A DNA stretch of 64,000 bases, from the NCBI RefSeq assembly GCF_020089865.1, contig NZ_JAIRBM010000017.1:1-64000 (forward strand), in the 5' to 3' direction. The notes beneath the pieces were generated by a model that was given only the letters and a program-made list of their open reading frames with translations, made no database searches and was not told where the DNA came from. Origin of the DNA: Microvirga puerhi. Lineage in GTDB: Bacteria > Pseudomonadota > Alphaproteobacteria > Rhizobiales > Beijerinckiaceae. The position numbers and the translations under genes are program-made. Shown here one piece after another: positions 42,616-51,622 of this stretch; within the stretch, counting starts at the first letter, position 1; each line of letters opens with the position of its first letter.

Positions 42616-43743
42616 TCAGTTCACCCCGGTGGATCGGACGCCGTCCTTGTCGAGCCTTGCTCTGATGAAGGCGGTCACGGGCCGTTCGAAGAAGCGATGA
42701 ACCAGGAGACTGACAGCCAAAGTCGCAGCCAGCGACAGGAGAATGAAACCCCAGGGGCCGAGAATCGTGTCGATTCCGCTGCGCGCGATGACCACACCTA
42801 TTCCCCTGATCACGAAGGGGTGGACGAGGTAAATGGCATAAGAGGCGTCCCCCGTCAGCACGCCGAAGCGGGTCAGGGCGCTGGGCGGCCGGTGCGTTTT
42901 GCTCAAAGCAGCCGCTGCGACGAGAAGCGCAGCCGGAATGCCCCAGGCCAGGGGCCGCATCTCGTTGAGGTTGCTCCGCAATCCGATGAGGTTCAGCGCG
43001 AGAGCCGCGAGGGCGATGGCCACGAGAACCCAGCGGGTCTGTCGGCTCAGCGTGACGCCTTCCACATAGAGCCAACCGAGGCTCAGGCCGAAGGCGAATT
43101 CGAGAATGATCGGATCAGTCCAGAATGCGAGCGGCTGCGGCAGCGCGATCAGGCGTCCGGCGAGAACGATCAGCACGAGGGCAAGCGTCAGAAGGCCGAC
43201 AGCCCTCCGAAGCGGCAAGGTGAGCACCGCCGCAAAGAGCAAGTAGAAGAACATCTCGTAATTGAGTGTCCATCCAAGGGAATAAAGCGGCTGGACGGTG
43301 CCGTCCGGACGTTCGAAGGGGATGAACAGATAGGAGGCGATCACCTGCCAGAGCGCGAGCGGATCGCTGTTCAGGAGGCCCGGGGCCACAAGGGCGATCA
43401 GGAGGTAGACGGTCGTGACGGTCCAATAGAGCGGCGCGATGCGCGCGATCCGGCGCGCCAGGAAGGCACCCTTGCCTCCGGCCCCGCCGAAAAGCGAGCG
43501 GGATGCGTAAACCATGATGAAGCCCGAGATCACGAAGAAAACGTCGACGCCGGCCATCCAGGGCAGATTGTCGAGAGGCATGAAGATCCGGCCGGTCCGT
43601 GCCGCCAGCGCCACAGCATCGTGCTGTGCGTGGAGGAAGGCAACGGACAGGGCGGCAAGCGCTCTCAGGACTTGGACATGAAGGAGTTTCGACAAGACAA
43701 TCTCGGGCGTGAACGTGCGCTCATAGCCCATTGCCGCCGTCAC
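42616..43743 (-). CDS. Acyltransferase 3 family membrane protein
   Basis: 375 residues with about 10 transmembrane helices. The acyltransferase-3 core has VLRALAALSVAFLHAQH with the catalytic His near the start, and VDVFFVISGFIMVY. These enzymes O-acetylate sugars or other envelope molecules. A GAGGG site precedes the GTG start at 43743, which extends about 25 residues before the usual LRALAALSV start. Isolated on the minus strand; the substrate is unknown. Confidence 0.9.
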   Translation of the reverse strand: MTAAMGYERTFTPEIVLSKLLHVQVLRALAALSVAFLHAQHDAVALAARTGRIFMPLDNLPWMAGVDVFFVISGFIMVYASRSLFGGAGGKGAFLARRIARIAPLYWTVTTVYLLIALVAPGLLNSDPLALWQVIASYLFIPFERPDGTVQPLYSLGWTLNYEMFFYLLFAAVLTLPLRRAVGLLTLALVLIVLAGRLIALPQPLAFWTDPIILEFAFGLSLGWLYVEGVTLSRQTRWVLVAIALAALALNLIGLRSNLNEMRPLAWGIPAALLVAAAALSKTHRPPSALTRFGVLTGDASYAIYLVHPFVIRGIGVVIARSGIDTILGPWGFILLSLAATLAVSLLVHRFFERPVTAFIRARLDKDGVRSTGVN

Positions 43744-43974
43744 TGCATCCCTCTTCTCATGACGGCAATCCTTACCGATAAGCCTGCAAGGTATAGGCCA
43801 AGCTTAGTTTTGAATATTCATCACGTTTAAAGCGTATTGCCAGGCCAGCCACCTGAAAAACCGGAACCGGCAAGACATTACATCGTTGTTCGACTGCAGC
43901 AGCCACCAGCACTTCTTTGCAAGCCACGCGGCTTTGCGAGGGTGTTCTGCCTTTCCAATTTGGGAGCTCATCCT

Positions 43975-44787
43975 ATGAAGAAATATATTGTCCTCGCAGC
44001 GTTGCTGACGACTGCATCTGCCCCAGCGCTCGCCCAGCCCATGACAGGCCAGACATTCCGTATGATGGCCGAGCAATCCGATGCCTTCGAGATTGCCGCC
44101 AGCCGTATGGCTCTCGAGCGCTCCCGCAACCCGCGGGTGCGCGTCTTTGCGCAGAACATGATCACTGACCATGGGCAGACCAGTGCCGCCTTGAACGGCG
44201 GCCAGCCGGTTTATGCCGCTAACGGTGAATGGCTGGGCGGCACTGTCGGCGGCACCCTGGCCGGTGCAGGTATCGGCGCTCTGGTCGGAGGTCCGGTCGG
44301 AGCCGCAGTCGGGGCCGGTGTCGGGGCGACGACCGGCGCGGTTGCTGGTGCCCCGAGCGCTGGCCCCAGCACGGGTGCCGGGGCGGTTGGCGGCGGCTTG
44401 GCGGGCGCCGGTGTCGGTGCCTTGGTCGGCGGCCCGGTGGGTGCAGCAGTAGGCGCGGGCGTCGGCGCAGCGACCGGAGGGGTCGCGGGCCGGACGGCCG
44501 ATGTGCAGTCGACAGGCTCCATCAGGGCAGCAGCGCCGATCCGGCTGCCGGTTCAGCTCGATGCCGAAAAGACCCAGATGCTGAACCAGCTCGCTTCGAC
44601 AAGCGGCCCGCAATTCGACCGCCTCTACGGCCGCTATCAGCGGGCAGCTCATCAGGAAACGCTGGCCGTGTATGAGCAATATGCCCAGACGGGCACCGAC
44701 CCGGCGCTTGTGACCTTCGCCCAGTCGGTCATCCCGCACCTGGAAAACCATCTGGCGGATGCACGCCGCCTGCCCGGCGGGCGCTGA
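43975..44787 (+). CDS. DUF4142 protein split by a duplicated glycine zipper
   Basis: 270 residues with a signal peptide (1-21). The DUF4142 domain is divided in two: residues 24-73 ([20 protein letters not shown]... [12 protein letters not shown]) and about 190-265 ([20 protein letters not shown]... [11 protein letters not shown]). Between them lie two nearly identical glycine-zipper units, residues 91-125 and 138-172, built of A-G-A-G[10 protein letters not shown]. Such zippers insert in or associate with membranes. DUF4142 proteins are periplasmic, function unclear. TGGGAG precedes the ATG. Confidence 0.85.
   Translation: MKKYIVLAALLTTASAPALAQPMTGQTFRMMAEQSDAFEIAASRMALERSRNPRVRVFAQNMITDHGQTSAALNGGQPVYAANGEWLGGTVGGTLAGAGIGALVGGPVGAAVGAGVGATTGAVAGAPSAGPSTGAGAVGGGLAGAGVGALVGGPVGAAVGAGVGAATGGVAGRTADVQSTGSIRAAAPIRLPVQLDAEKTQMLNQLASTSGPQFDRLYGRYQRAAHQETLAVYEQYAQTGTDPALVTFAQSVIPHLENHLADARRLPGGR
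44245..44490 (+). repeat. Tandem 105-bp repeats with 141-bp period
   Basis: Copies at 44245-44349 and 44386-44490 encode 35-residue glycine-zipper units differing at only a few residues. They lie 141 nt apart, joined by a short Ala/Ser/Pro linker. Synonymous differences between copies (for example GGAGGTCCG versus GGCGGCCCG) show the duplication is not brand-new. Confidence 0.85.
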
Positions 44788-44816
44788 TCCCCCAGAGAGT
44801 CCCTACCCTATTGAAT

Positions 44817-44842
44817 GGCGGGTCCCCTGGACCCGCCGTTTT
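44817..44842 (+). terminator. Terminator after the DUF4142 gene
   Basis: GGCGGGTCC (44817-44825) pairs with GGACCCGCC (44829-44837) over a 3-nt loop, followed by GTTTT. It separates this gene from the convergent kdgK and its stem may serve the minus strand too. Confidence 0.85.
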
Positions 44843-45768
44843 CATGCGGCACGCAGAAATGTCTCCACATCGCCCCGCACCGGCATCGGCCCCACGGCCC
44901 CCTGCCCGAGGGTCGAAAGCGCCGCCGCCGCATTGGCATAGGCGGCGGCCTTGAAGGCGTCACCATGCACCAGCCATTCTGCGAGAAACGCCCCGTCGAA
45001 CGTATCACCCGCTCCCGTCGCGTCGATCGCATTGACGGGTCGGGCCGGGATGACGTCGCGCCGGTCGCTCGTGGCCACCATGGTGCCGGACTTGCCCATC
45101 GTGAGAGCGACCACCTGACAGCCGAGACCGAGATAGAAGGCGCAAATATCCTCGGGCCGGTCGAGGCCTGTCAGCTGCTGCGCGTCGTCGAGACCCGGCA
45201 GGGCGATGTCGGACAGGGCCACGGCACCATGGATCACTGCCCGGGCGCGGTCGAGCGGCCACAGGCGCAGGCGCAGATTCGTATCGTAACTGACGATCGT
45301 TCCGTTCGCCTTGGCATGGCGGATCGCCGCGAAAACTGCGTCGGCGCAATCGGTCGAGATAGCCTGACTGATACCCGAAGCATGCAGGATCCGCGCCGAA
45401 GCGATCTGCTTGAGCGGCAGCTCACCCGCATGAACAAGGCTGGCGGCGGACCCAACTCGGGCGTAGGAGAAGACGTGCCCATCCTCGCCGTAGCTGATGA
45501 AGTAGACGCCGGTCCGGCCATCCTGCCTCAGAATGACCGATGAGCGGTCGATGCCTTCCCGATCCCACAAAGCCAGGAAGTCCTTGCCGAAGGCATCACC
45601 GCCCAGGGCTGTGAAGATCGCAGCCTTGGCGCCCTGCCGGGCTGCTGCCACGGCGGCGTTCGAAACATCCCCCCCGAAACCGGGCAGATAAAGCCGTTCG
45701 CCGCCACGCTGGACCTCGGCGAATTCCATCAGAGGTTCGCCGATGGCCAGAAGATCGATCGTTTTCAT
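44842..45768 (-). CDS. kdgK: 2-dehydro-3-deoxygluconate kinase (PfkB family)
   Basis: 308 residues, PfkB-family sugar kinase. Family marks are FGGDVSNAAVAAARQGAK near the N-terminus and the C-terminal ATP/anion-hole motif DATGAGDTFDGAFLAEW with its catalytic Asp. The overall pattern fits KDG kinase, which phosphorylates 2-keto-3-deoxygluconate in hexuronate and gluconate catabolism. Other ribokinase-type substrates are possible. Its start overlaps the FAD-oxidase stop by 4 nt (ATGA), so both are translated from one message. Confidence 0.82.
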   Translation of the reverse strand: MKTIDLLAIGEPLMEFAEVQRGGERLYLPGFGGDVSNAAVAAARQGAKAAIFTALGGDAFGKDFLALWDREGIDRSSVILRQDGRTGVYFISYGEDGHVFSYARVGSAASLVHAGELPLKQIASARILHASGISQAISTDCADAVFAAIRHAKANGTIVSYDTNLRLRLWPLDRARAVIHGAVALSDIALPGLDDAQQLTGLDRPEDICAFYLGLGCQVVALTMGKSGTMVATSDRRDVIPARPVNAIDATGAGDTFDGAFLAEWLVHGDAFKAAAYANAAAALSTLGQGAVGPMPVRGDVETFLRAA

Positions 45769-47231
45769 GAGTGTACCGTCAGACTTGAAATGGCCGTGAG
45801 GGGATCGCCGGTCTCCAGCACTTTCCCCGGGTTGAGAAGATTGTGAGGGTCGAGGGTCTTCTTGAGTGCGTGCATCAAATCGAGCGCCACCGGATCCTTG
45901 TACAGCAACAGTTCGCCGCGCTTGATCAACCCGACGCCGTGCTCCGCCGCAATCGATCCATCCATGCGGTGGACGATGTCGTGAACGATGCGGTTGAATC
46001 GCTCCCACTGCGCCAGGAAGGCATTCTTGTCCATGTCGACAGGCTGGGACAGATTGAAATGGACGTTGCCGTCTCCGAAATGGCCGAAGGCGCAAACCCG
46101 GATACCCGGCATTGCGGCCTCGCAGGCGCGTGTCGCCGTTTCAATGAACTCGGCCACACGGGATACCGGGACTGCAACGTCGTGCTTGATGGAGCCACCT
46201 TCGAGCCGCTGCACCTCGGAGAGGCTTTCTCGCAGACTCCAGAGCCCCTGGCTCTGAGCCTCGCTGGTCCCGAGAGTCGCATCCTCGATAAGATCCTGCT
46301 CCAGAGCCTGGCCTAGAATGGTTTCGAGCCTCCCCTGGAGATCCGCGTCCCGCTGCGGCGAGGACAGCTCGATCAACGCATAGGAATGGTGACGCCCACT
46401 CAAGGGACGGACAGAACTCGGACGGTGCTTGAGAACGATTTCAAGCCCGAAGTCAGGGAGATACTCGAAGGCCGTGAGCTGGTCGCCTGCAGCCTCGCGC
46501 AGTTGATGGAACAGGGTCAGGGCCCGCTCCGCCGACGCGCAGCCGACAAACGCCGTCACCCGGACCTGCAGTTTCGGAAAGAGCTTCAGAACGGCGGCCG
46601 TGATGATGCCGAGCGTCCCTTCCGAGCCGATGAACAGATCCTTCAGGTCGTAGCCCGTGTTGTCCTTGCGCAAACCCTTCAGCCCGTTCCAGACCCGCCC
46701 GTCGGCGAGAACCACTTCGAGGCCGAGGGTCAATTCGCGCATGTTGCCATAGCGCAGCACCGCCGTGCCTCCGGCATTGGTCGCGAGATTGCCGCCGATT
46801 CGGCAGGACCCTTCCGAGGCGAGGGACAGGGGAAAGAGATATCCCGCTTGGTCGGCAGCGTCCTGAACGGCCTTCAGGATACAGCCCGCCTCCACCGTGA
46901 TCGTCGCATTCACCGGATCGAGGTCGCGAACCTGGTCGAGGCGCGTGAGAGACAGAACGATGCCCCCCGCCGGCACGCCGCCGCCCACGAGGCCCGTATT
47001 TCCTCCCTGCGGCACGACCGGGATGCCGTGTTCCGCACATTCTCTCATGACGAAGGCGACTTCGTCCCGGTCCTTCGGGCGAACCACGGCCAGCGCCTGC
47101 CCGCGATACAGCCCTCGCGTCTCGGTAAGGAAGGCATCCAGGTCTGCGGCCTCGGTCAGGACGAAGGCTGGACCGAGCCGATCCTTTAAGCCCTCGATGA
47201 AGGCTCTGTTCGCGCCAGCGTGAATGTCCAT
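45765..47231 (-). CDS. FAD-linked 2-hydroxyacid oxidoreductase
   Basis: 488 residues, FAD-binding type-4 (PCMH) oxidase of the GlcD/D-lactate dehydrogenase family. FAD site: PQGGNTGLVGGGVPAGG, GNLATNAGGTAVLRYGNMRE and GSEGTLGIITAAVLKL. The C-terminal domain has FGHFGDGNVHFNL and AAEHGVGLIKR. It oxidises a D-2-hydroxyacid (glycolate, D-lactate or 2-hydroxyglutarate are common). A strong AGGAGGAGGG ribosome site supports the start. First gene of an operon with kdgK. Confidence 0.9.
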   Translation of the reverse strand: MDIHAGANRAFIEGLKDRLGPAFVLTEAADLDAFLTETRGLYRGQALAVVRPKDRDEVAFVMRECAEHGIPVVPQGGNTGLVGGGVPAGGIVLSLTRLDQVRDLDPVNATITVEAGCILKAVQDAADQAGYLFPLSLASEGSCRIGGNLATNAGGTAVLRYGNMRELTLGLEVVLADGRVWNGLKGLRKDNTGYDLKDLFIGSEGTLGIITAAVLKLFPKLQVRVTAFVGCASAERALTLFHQLREAAGDQLTAFEYLPDFGLEIVLKHRPSSVRPLSGRHHSYALIELSSPQRDADLQGRLETILGQALEQDLIEDATLGTSEAQSQGLWSLRESLSEVQRLEGGSIKHDVAVPVSRVAEFIETATRACEAAMPGIRVCAFGHFGDGNVHFNLSQPVDMDKNAFLAQWERFNRIVHDIVHRMDGSIAAEHGVGLIKRGELLLYKDPVALDLMHALKKTLDPHNLLNPGKVLETGDPLTAISSLTVHS

Positions 47232-47363
47232 CCCTCCTCCTCGCGGTTGCGCATAGTCATTGCGTCTTGTGATGCCGACCGCAAGGTGTAGGAAGGAAGC
47301 AACCGGCACGTCCCACAGGAAGGCCGGGACGACGCCCTTTTTTTCGTGCTTCGCGGACTTTCG

Positions 47364-48062
47364 ATGGCCTATGTAATCCCTATCCCGCCCGTCCCGGCCC
47401 TTCCCATCGCCGGATCGAACGATCTGTTTCCCGTGCGCCGGGTCTATTGCGTCGGCCGCAATTATGCGGCCCATGCCCGCGAAATGGGTGGTGATCCGAC
47501 CCGCGAGCCTCCGTTCTTCTTCATGAAACCCGCCGACGCCCTACAGCCCGTCCCCGACGGAGCGACGGTCGACCATCCTTATCCGCCGAAGACCGAGAAC
47601 TATCATTTCGAGGTCGAGTTGGTCGCGGGCCTTGCGAAGGGCGGGCGCAACATCCCCGTTCAAGATGCCCTGAACCATGTCTACGGCTATGCCGTCGGGC
47701 TCGACATGACCCGCCGAGATCTCCAGGACGAGGCCAAGCAGTTGAGGCGTCCTTGGGAGCTTGGAAAGGGAGCGGACCTGTCCGGTCCTGTGGGACCTCT
47801 GGTTCCAGCGTCTCGGATCGGCCATCCGCAGTCCGGAGCGATCTCGCTCACTATCGATGGCACGGTGAAGCAGAAAGCAGATCTTGCCGACATGATCTGG
47901 TCCGTCTCCGAGCAGATCGCCTACCTGTCCTCCTATTTCGAGCTGGCGCCCGGCGATGTCATCTTTTCCGGCACCCCCGAGGGGGTCGGAGCGGTGACGA
48001 AAGGTCAGACCATGGCGGCTGCTATCGAGGGCCTCGGGGAGATCCGCCTGCGGGTCATCTAG
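47364..48062 (+). CDS. Fumarylacetoacetate hydrolase family protein
   Basis: 232 residues, FAH-fold metal-dependent hydrolase. The expected start region VYCVGRNYAAHAREMG is followed by KPADAL, metal-binding E-x-E in NYHFEVELVAGL and D in YAVGLDMTRRDLQ. IFSGTPEGVGAV closes the fold. Members act on fumarylpyruvate, 2-hydroxyhepta-dienedioate or related diketo acids. It is divergent from the FAD oxidase, so both may be controlled together in sugar-acid or aromatic catabolism, though this is inferred. Start at MAYVIP, 18 nt inside a GTG frame. Confidence 0.9.
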   Translation: MAYVIPIPPVPALPIAGSNDLFPVRRVYCVGRNYAAHAREMGGDPTREPPFFFMKPADALQPVPDGATVDHPYPPKTENYHFEVELVAGLAKGGRNIPVQDALNHVYGYAVGLDMTRRDLQDEAKQLRRPWELGKGADLSGPVGPLVPASRIGHPQSGAISLTIDGTVKQKADLADMIWSVSEQIAYLSSYFELAPGDVIFSGTPEGVGAVTKGQTMAAAIEGLGEIRLRVI

Positions 48063-48185
48063 TGCGACGGAAGACGGCTTGCCTTTTTGACGCGTTTGGC
48101 CGTTACTCCGTGACAGCGCGGCCCCCGCGGTCGCGAGAAGCAAGGCTCGTCTGGCACGCGAGCCAATAATCCTAAGGGAACACAA

Positions 48186-49031
48186 ATGAAGTTCTTGAAG
48201 ACAGTCAGCCTGGTTCTTCTCGGCTCTGCGCTAGCGATGGGCGGTGCGATGGCGCAGGAGAAGACCGTGAAGATCGCCACCGAGGGCGCCTATGCGCCGT
48301 GGAACTTCACCGGTGCCGGCGGCAAGCTGGAAGGGTTCGAGATCGACCTCGCCAACGACCTGTGCGCGCGCATGAAGGTGAAGTGCGAGATCGTGGCGCA
48401 GGATTGGGACGGCATCATTCCGGCGCTCAATGCCAAGAAGTACGATGCCATCATGGCCGGCATGAGCATCACCGACGAGCGCAAGAAGGTGATCGATTTC
48501 GCGGGTCCTTATGCGAACTCACCGAACGGTTTCCTGGTGCCGAAGGATTCGCCGCTCGCCAAGATGCCGGGGACCGGTTCGGCCTATAACCTCGGCACGC
48601 AGCAGGCGGATGCCGAGAAGGCGATCGAGGCCCTCAAGCCTGTCCTGAAAGGCAAGACCATCGGCGTGCAGGGTTCGACCATCCACTCGAACTTTGCCGA
48701 CAAGTACCTGAAGGGCACGGCCGAGATCCGCGAATACAAGTCCACCGAGGCCCATGACCTCGATCTGGCGGCGGGCCGCATCGACGCAGTCCTCGCCGAT
48801 GCCACTGCCATTATCGGCACGCTGGAGAAGCCTGAATTCAAGGACTACTCCCTGGTCGGACCGTCCATTACGGGCGGCCTGCTCGGTGCCGGCGTCGGCG
48901 TCGGCCTGCGCCAGGGCGACACGGAGCTGAAGAAGAGCTTCAACGACGCGATCCAGGCTGCCATCAAGGACGGCACCGTGCAGAAGCTCTCGGTGAAGTG
49001 GTTCAAGATCGACACGACTCCCCGGAGCTGA
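48186..49031 (+). CDS. Polar amino acid ABC transporter binding protein, copy 1
   Basis: 281 residues. A periplasmic solute-binding protein of the HisJ/ArgT/OccT group, with a signal peptide ending GGAMAQ. The ligand-binding core is intact: ATEGAYAPWNFTG, FEIDLANDLCARMK, DWDGIIPALNAKKYDAIMAGM and LKGKTIGVQGST. Likely ligands are lysine, arginine, histidine, ornithine or octopine-type compounds. It ends in its own terminator (49052-49079), so it is a unit separate from the rest of the transporter. The first third is almost identical to copy 2. Confidence 0.93.
   Translation: MKFLKTVSLVLLGSALAMGGAMAQEKTVKIATEGAYAPWNFTGAGGKLEGFEIDLANDLCARMKVKCEIVAQDWDGIIPALNAKKYDAIMAGMSITDERKKVIDFAGPYANSPNGFLVPKDSPLAKMPGTGSAYNLGTQQADAEKAIEALKPVLKGKTIGVQGSTIHSNFADKYLKGTAEIREYKSTEAHDLDLAAGRIDAVLADATAIIGTLEKPEFKDYSLVGPSITGGLLGAGVGVGLRQGDTELKKSFNDAIQAAIKDGTVQKLSVKWFKIDTTPRS
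48228..48447 (+). repeat. 220-bp block identical to the block in copy 2 (49301-49520)
   Basis: These 220 bp are identical, base for base, to 49301-49520, covering the end of the signal peptide and the start of the mature proteins. The genes diverge on both sides: the first signal-peptide codons differ and the C-terminal two-thirds are only moderately similar. Confidence 0.93.
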
Positions 49032-49051
49032 TTTGGCTCTGCAACGATTTG

Positions 49052-49079
49052 AAAGCGCGGCCATGAAGCCGCGCTTTTT
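49052..49079 (+). terminator. Strong terminator after binding protein copy 1
   Basis: AAAGCGCGGC (49052-49061) pairs with GCCGCGCTTT (49068-49077) over a 6-nt loop, followed by TTG after a five-T run (49075-49079). It separates copy 1 from copy 2. Confidence 0.9.
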
Positions 49080-49258
49080 GCTTGAGAAGGCTGCGACTGC
49101 GACCGAAATCGCCAGTCCCGGCCGCCGATTCAGCAGGATTGGGACTTGCGCTGACTTGGCTTTTGACTGTTAGCTTTTAGCCAGCGACGACTGCCGGAAC
49201 GGTAGTTCCGACTTCGCCGGATCAAGTTTCGAGCAACACAAAAGATAAGGGAACGACG

Positions 49259-50104
49259 ATGAAACTGTTCAAGGTATTCGGCCTTGGTCTCCTGGCATCC
49301 GCGCTAGCGATGGGCGGTGCGATGGCGCAGGAGAAGACCGTGAAGATCGCCACCGAGGGCGCCTATGCGCCGTGGAACTTCACCGGTGCCGGCGGCAAGC
49401 TGGAAGGGTTCGAGATCGACCTCGCCAACGACCTGTGCGCGCGCATGAAGGTGAAGTGCGAGATCGTGGCGCAGGATTGGGACGGCATCATTCCGGCGCT
49501 CAATGCCAAGAAGTACGATGGCATCATGGCCGGCATGAACATCACCGATAAGCGCCTGGAGGTCATCGACTTCTCGCGGCCTTATGCTTCCGGGCTCCAC
49601 GGCTTCGCCACGATGAAGGATTCCCCGATCGCCAAGCTCGACGGAACGGGCGGCCGCCTGAATCTCGACAAGGACCCCGATGGCGCGCAGAAGGTGATCG
49701 ATGCGTGGAAGCCAGTTCTGAAAGGAAAGACGGTCGGCGTTCAAGGCTCGACAGTAAATTCCCAGTTCCTGGAAAAATATCTCAAGGACGTCATCACCAT
49801 CCGTGAGTACAAGACCACCGAGCAGCATGACCTCGATCTGGCAGCAGGACGGGTGGATGCGATCTTCGCCGCGCAATCCTCTATGAAGGCGACGCTCGAC
49901 CAGCCCGAGTTCAAGGACATGACCATGGCCGGCGCCGGCGTCTCCGGCGGCGTTCTCGGCCGCGGCGTGGCCGTCGGCCTGCGCAAAGGCGACACGGAAC
50001 TGAAGAACAGCTTCGATGCAGCGATCCAGTCCGCCATTGCCGATGGGACGGTGAAGAAGCTGACCGAGAAGTGGTTCAAGGTCGACATGTCGCCGCAGTC
50101 TTAA
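49259..50104 (+). CDS. Polar amino acid ABC transporter binding protein, copy 2
   Basis: 281 residues, same family and length as copy 1. Its signal peptide differs at the very start, then 220 bp are identical, then the sequences diverge (for example GIMAGMNITDKRLEVIDFSRPYA against AIMAGMSITDERKKVIDFAGPYA). Ligand-contacting residues in the second lobe differ, so the two copies may prefer different amino acids. It precedes the permease and ATPase genes with an intercistronic hairpin, so it is the binding protein of the operon proper. Confidence 0.93.
   Translation: MKLFKVFGLGLLASALAMGGAMAQEKTVKIATEGAYAPWNFTGAGGKLEGFEIDLANDLCARMKVKCEIVAQDWDGIIPALNAKKYDGIMAGMNITDKRLEVIDFSRPYASGLHGFATMKDSPIAKLDGTGGRLNLDKDPDGAQKVIDAWKPVLKGKTVGVQGSTVNSQFLEKYLKDVITIREYKTTEQHDLDLAAGRVDAIFAAQSSMKATLDQPEFKDMTMAGAGVSGGVLGRGVAVGLRKGDTELKNSFDAAIQSAIADGTVKKLTEKWFKVDMSPQS
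49301..49520 (+). repeat. 220-bp block identical to copy 1 (48228-48447)
   Basis: The downstream member of the identical pair. The junctions are sharp: the base before each block differs (T at 48227, C at 49300) and so does the base after (C at 48448, G at 49521). This fits gene conversion of a functional segment better than a recent whole-gene duplication. Confidence 0.93.
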
Positions 50105-50131
50105 GCGCATCGTCACCCTACATCTCTCATA

Positions 50132-50155
50132 GCGTCACCCCGCTCGGGGTGACGC
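50132..50155 (+). promoter_or_regulatory. Intercistronic hairpin between binding protein and permease
   Basis: GCGTCACCCC (50132-50141) pairs perfectly with GGGGTGACGC (50146-50155) around a GCTC loop. No T-run follows, so it is likely a stabiliser that keeps the binding-protein part of the message abundant, a common trait of such operons. Partial copies of GTCACCC occur just upstream. Confidence 0.6.
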
Positions 50156-50174
50156 ACAGCAGGAACGATCCAGC

Positions 50175-50897
50175 GTGCAGCAACTGAGCTATTTCGAGCT
50201 TATCGGATTTGGTCCGAATGGTTGGGGATGGGCACTTCTGACCGCGACGGGAATGACACTGGCCGTAGCACTCTGCGGCTTTCTCGTCGGTTCTGTGGTC
50301 GGCACTTTCGTGGCTTGGGCCAAACTCTCGCGCAACATGGCAGCCCGTACGCTTGCGGACGGATATACCACCGTTCTGCGCGGCATCCCGGACCTTCTCG
50401 TCATCTATCTGTTCTATTTCGGCGGCAGCGCCGCGCTGAGCGCCATCGGAGGCTTGTTCGGCGCGGAAGGCTTCATCGGCGTGCCCGCCTTCGTGACCGG
50501 TGCGCTGGCCATCGGCATCGTATCGGGCGCCTATCAGGCAGAAGTGTTCCGCGGCGCCTATCAGGTCGTCAGCCGAGGCGAGCTCGAGGCAGCGCGCTCG
50601 GTCGGCATGCATCGCTGGCTGATGTTCCGCCGCATCGTCGCCCCGCAGGTGCTGCGATATGCGATTCCTGGCCTCGGCAACACGTGGCAGCTGGTACTCA
50701 AGGAGTCCGCACTCATCTCCGTGACGGGACTGGTCGAACTGCTGCGCCAATCGCACATCGCCGCAGGCTCTACTCGCCGTCCCTTCGATTTCTACATCAC
50801 GGCGGCCCTGCTCTATCTCGTGATCACGTGGGTCTCAACCTATCTGTTCCAACGCGCTGAAACGCACTCGATGCGCGGCATGCGGAGGGCTTCCTGA
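50175..50897 (+). CDS. Polar amino acid ABC transporter permease (HisQ-like)
   Basis: 240 residues, five transmembrane helices. The EAA loop appears as QVVSRGELEAARSVGMHRWLMFRRIVAPQVLRYAIPGLGNTW, which contacts the ATPase. It forms one half of the membrane channel. Its TGA overlaps the ATG of the second permease by one base, so coupling is direct. Confidence 0.93.
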   Translation: MQQLSYFELIGFGPNGWGWALLTATGMTLAVALCGFLVGSVVGTFVAWAKLSRNMAARTLADGYTTVLRGIPDLLVIYLFYFGGSAALSAIGGLFGAEGFIGVPAFVTGALAIGIVSGAYQAEVFRGAYQVVSRGELEAARSVGMHRWLMFRRIVAPQVLRYAIPGLGNTWQLVLKESALISVTGLVELLRQSHIAAGSTRRPFDFYITAALLYLVITWVSTYLFQRAETHSMRGMRRAS

Positions 50898-51622
50898 TGG
50901 ATTTCTCCTTCATGCGGGACACATTCCTGCAACTTATCACTGGCGTTCCGCTCACCCTCAACCTCGCCTTCACGTCCGTGGCGTTCGGTGCCGTCCTCGC
51001 GATGCTGCTGGCGCTGATGCGGATCTCCCGCATCCGCATTCTCGATATCATCGCCCGAGCTTATGTGTTCGTGTTTCGCGGTACGCCGCTCCTGGTCCAG
51101 ATCTTCCTGATCTATTACGGCCTTGGACAGTTCCGCCCCACGCTCCAGGAATGGGGCCTGTGGAGCTTCTTCCGCGAACCCTATTGGTGCGCCATCCTCG
51201 CGCTCACCCTCAATACGGCAGCCTATGCCAGCGAGATTTTCCGTGGCGGACTTCAAGCCGTGCCGCACCAGCAGGTCGAGGCTGCTCGCGCCTGCGGGAT
51301 GTCGGGCTTTCTGCTGTTTCGTCGAATCGTCTTTCCCATCGCCGTCCGGCAGGCTCTTCCAGCCTATGGCAGCGAAATCATCCTCATGGTGAAGGCGACG
51401 TCTCTGGCATCGATCATCACCATGATGGAAGTCACGGGCCTTGCCGCCAAACTCATCTCGCAGACGTTCCGAGCCGTCGAAATCTTCGTCGTCGCGGGAG
51501 CGATCTATCTGATCCTCAACTTCGTCATTACGCGCATCATCATGGCCATCGAATGGTGGCTCTCTCCGCACCTGCGCCGTCCTCCCTCCATCGAGCCGAA
51601 ACTGGAGGCCGCTCATGTCTAA
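50897..51622 (+). CDS. Polar amino acid ABC transporter permease (HisM-like)
   Basis: 241 residues, five helices. The EAA loop is [41 protein letters not shown]. It pairs with the preceding HisQ-like permease to form the channel. It overlaps the ATPase gene by 8 nt at its 3' end, so the whole operon from the second binding protein appears to be one transcript. Confidence 0.93.
   Translation: MDFSFMRDTFLQLITGVPLTLNLAFTSVAFGAVLAMLLALMRISRIRILDIIARAYVFVFRGTPLLVQIFLIYYGLGQFRPTLQEWGLWSFFREPYWCAILALTLNTAAYASEIFRGGLQAVPHQQVEAARACGMSGFLLFRRIVFPIAVRQALPAYGSEIILMVKATSLASIITMMEVTGLAAKLISQTFRAVEIFVVAGAIYLILNFVITRIIMAIEWWLSPHLRRPPSIEPKLEAAHV

Noticed and set aside
47232-47363. A possible terminator before the FAH gene, with a T-run near 47337-47343
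   Set aside because: No stable stem precedes the run, and it lies between divergent genes where no transcript should end.
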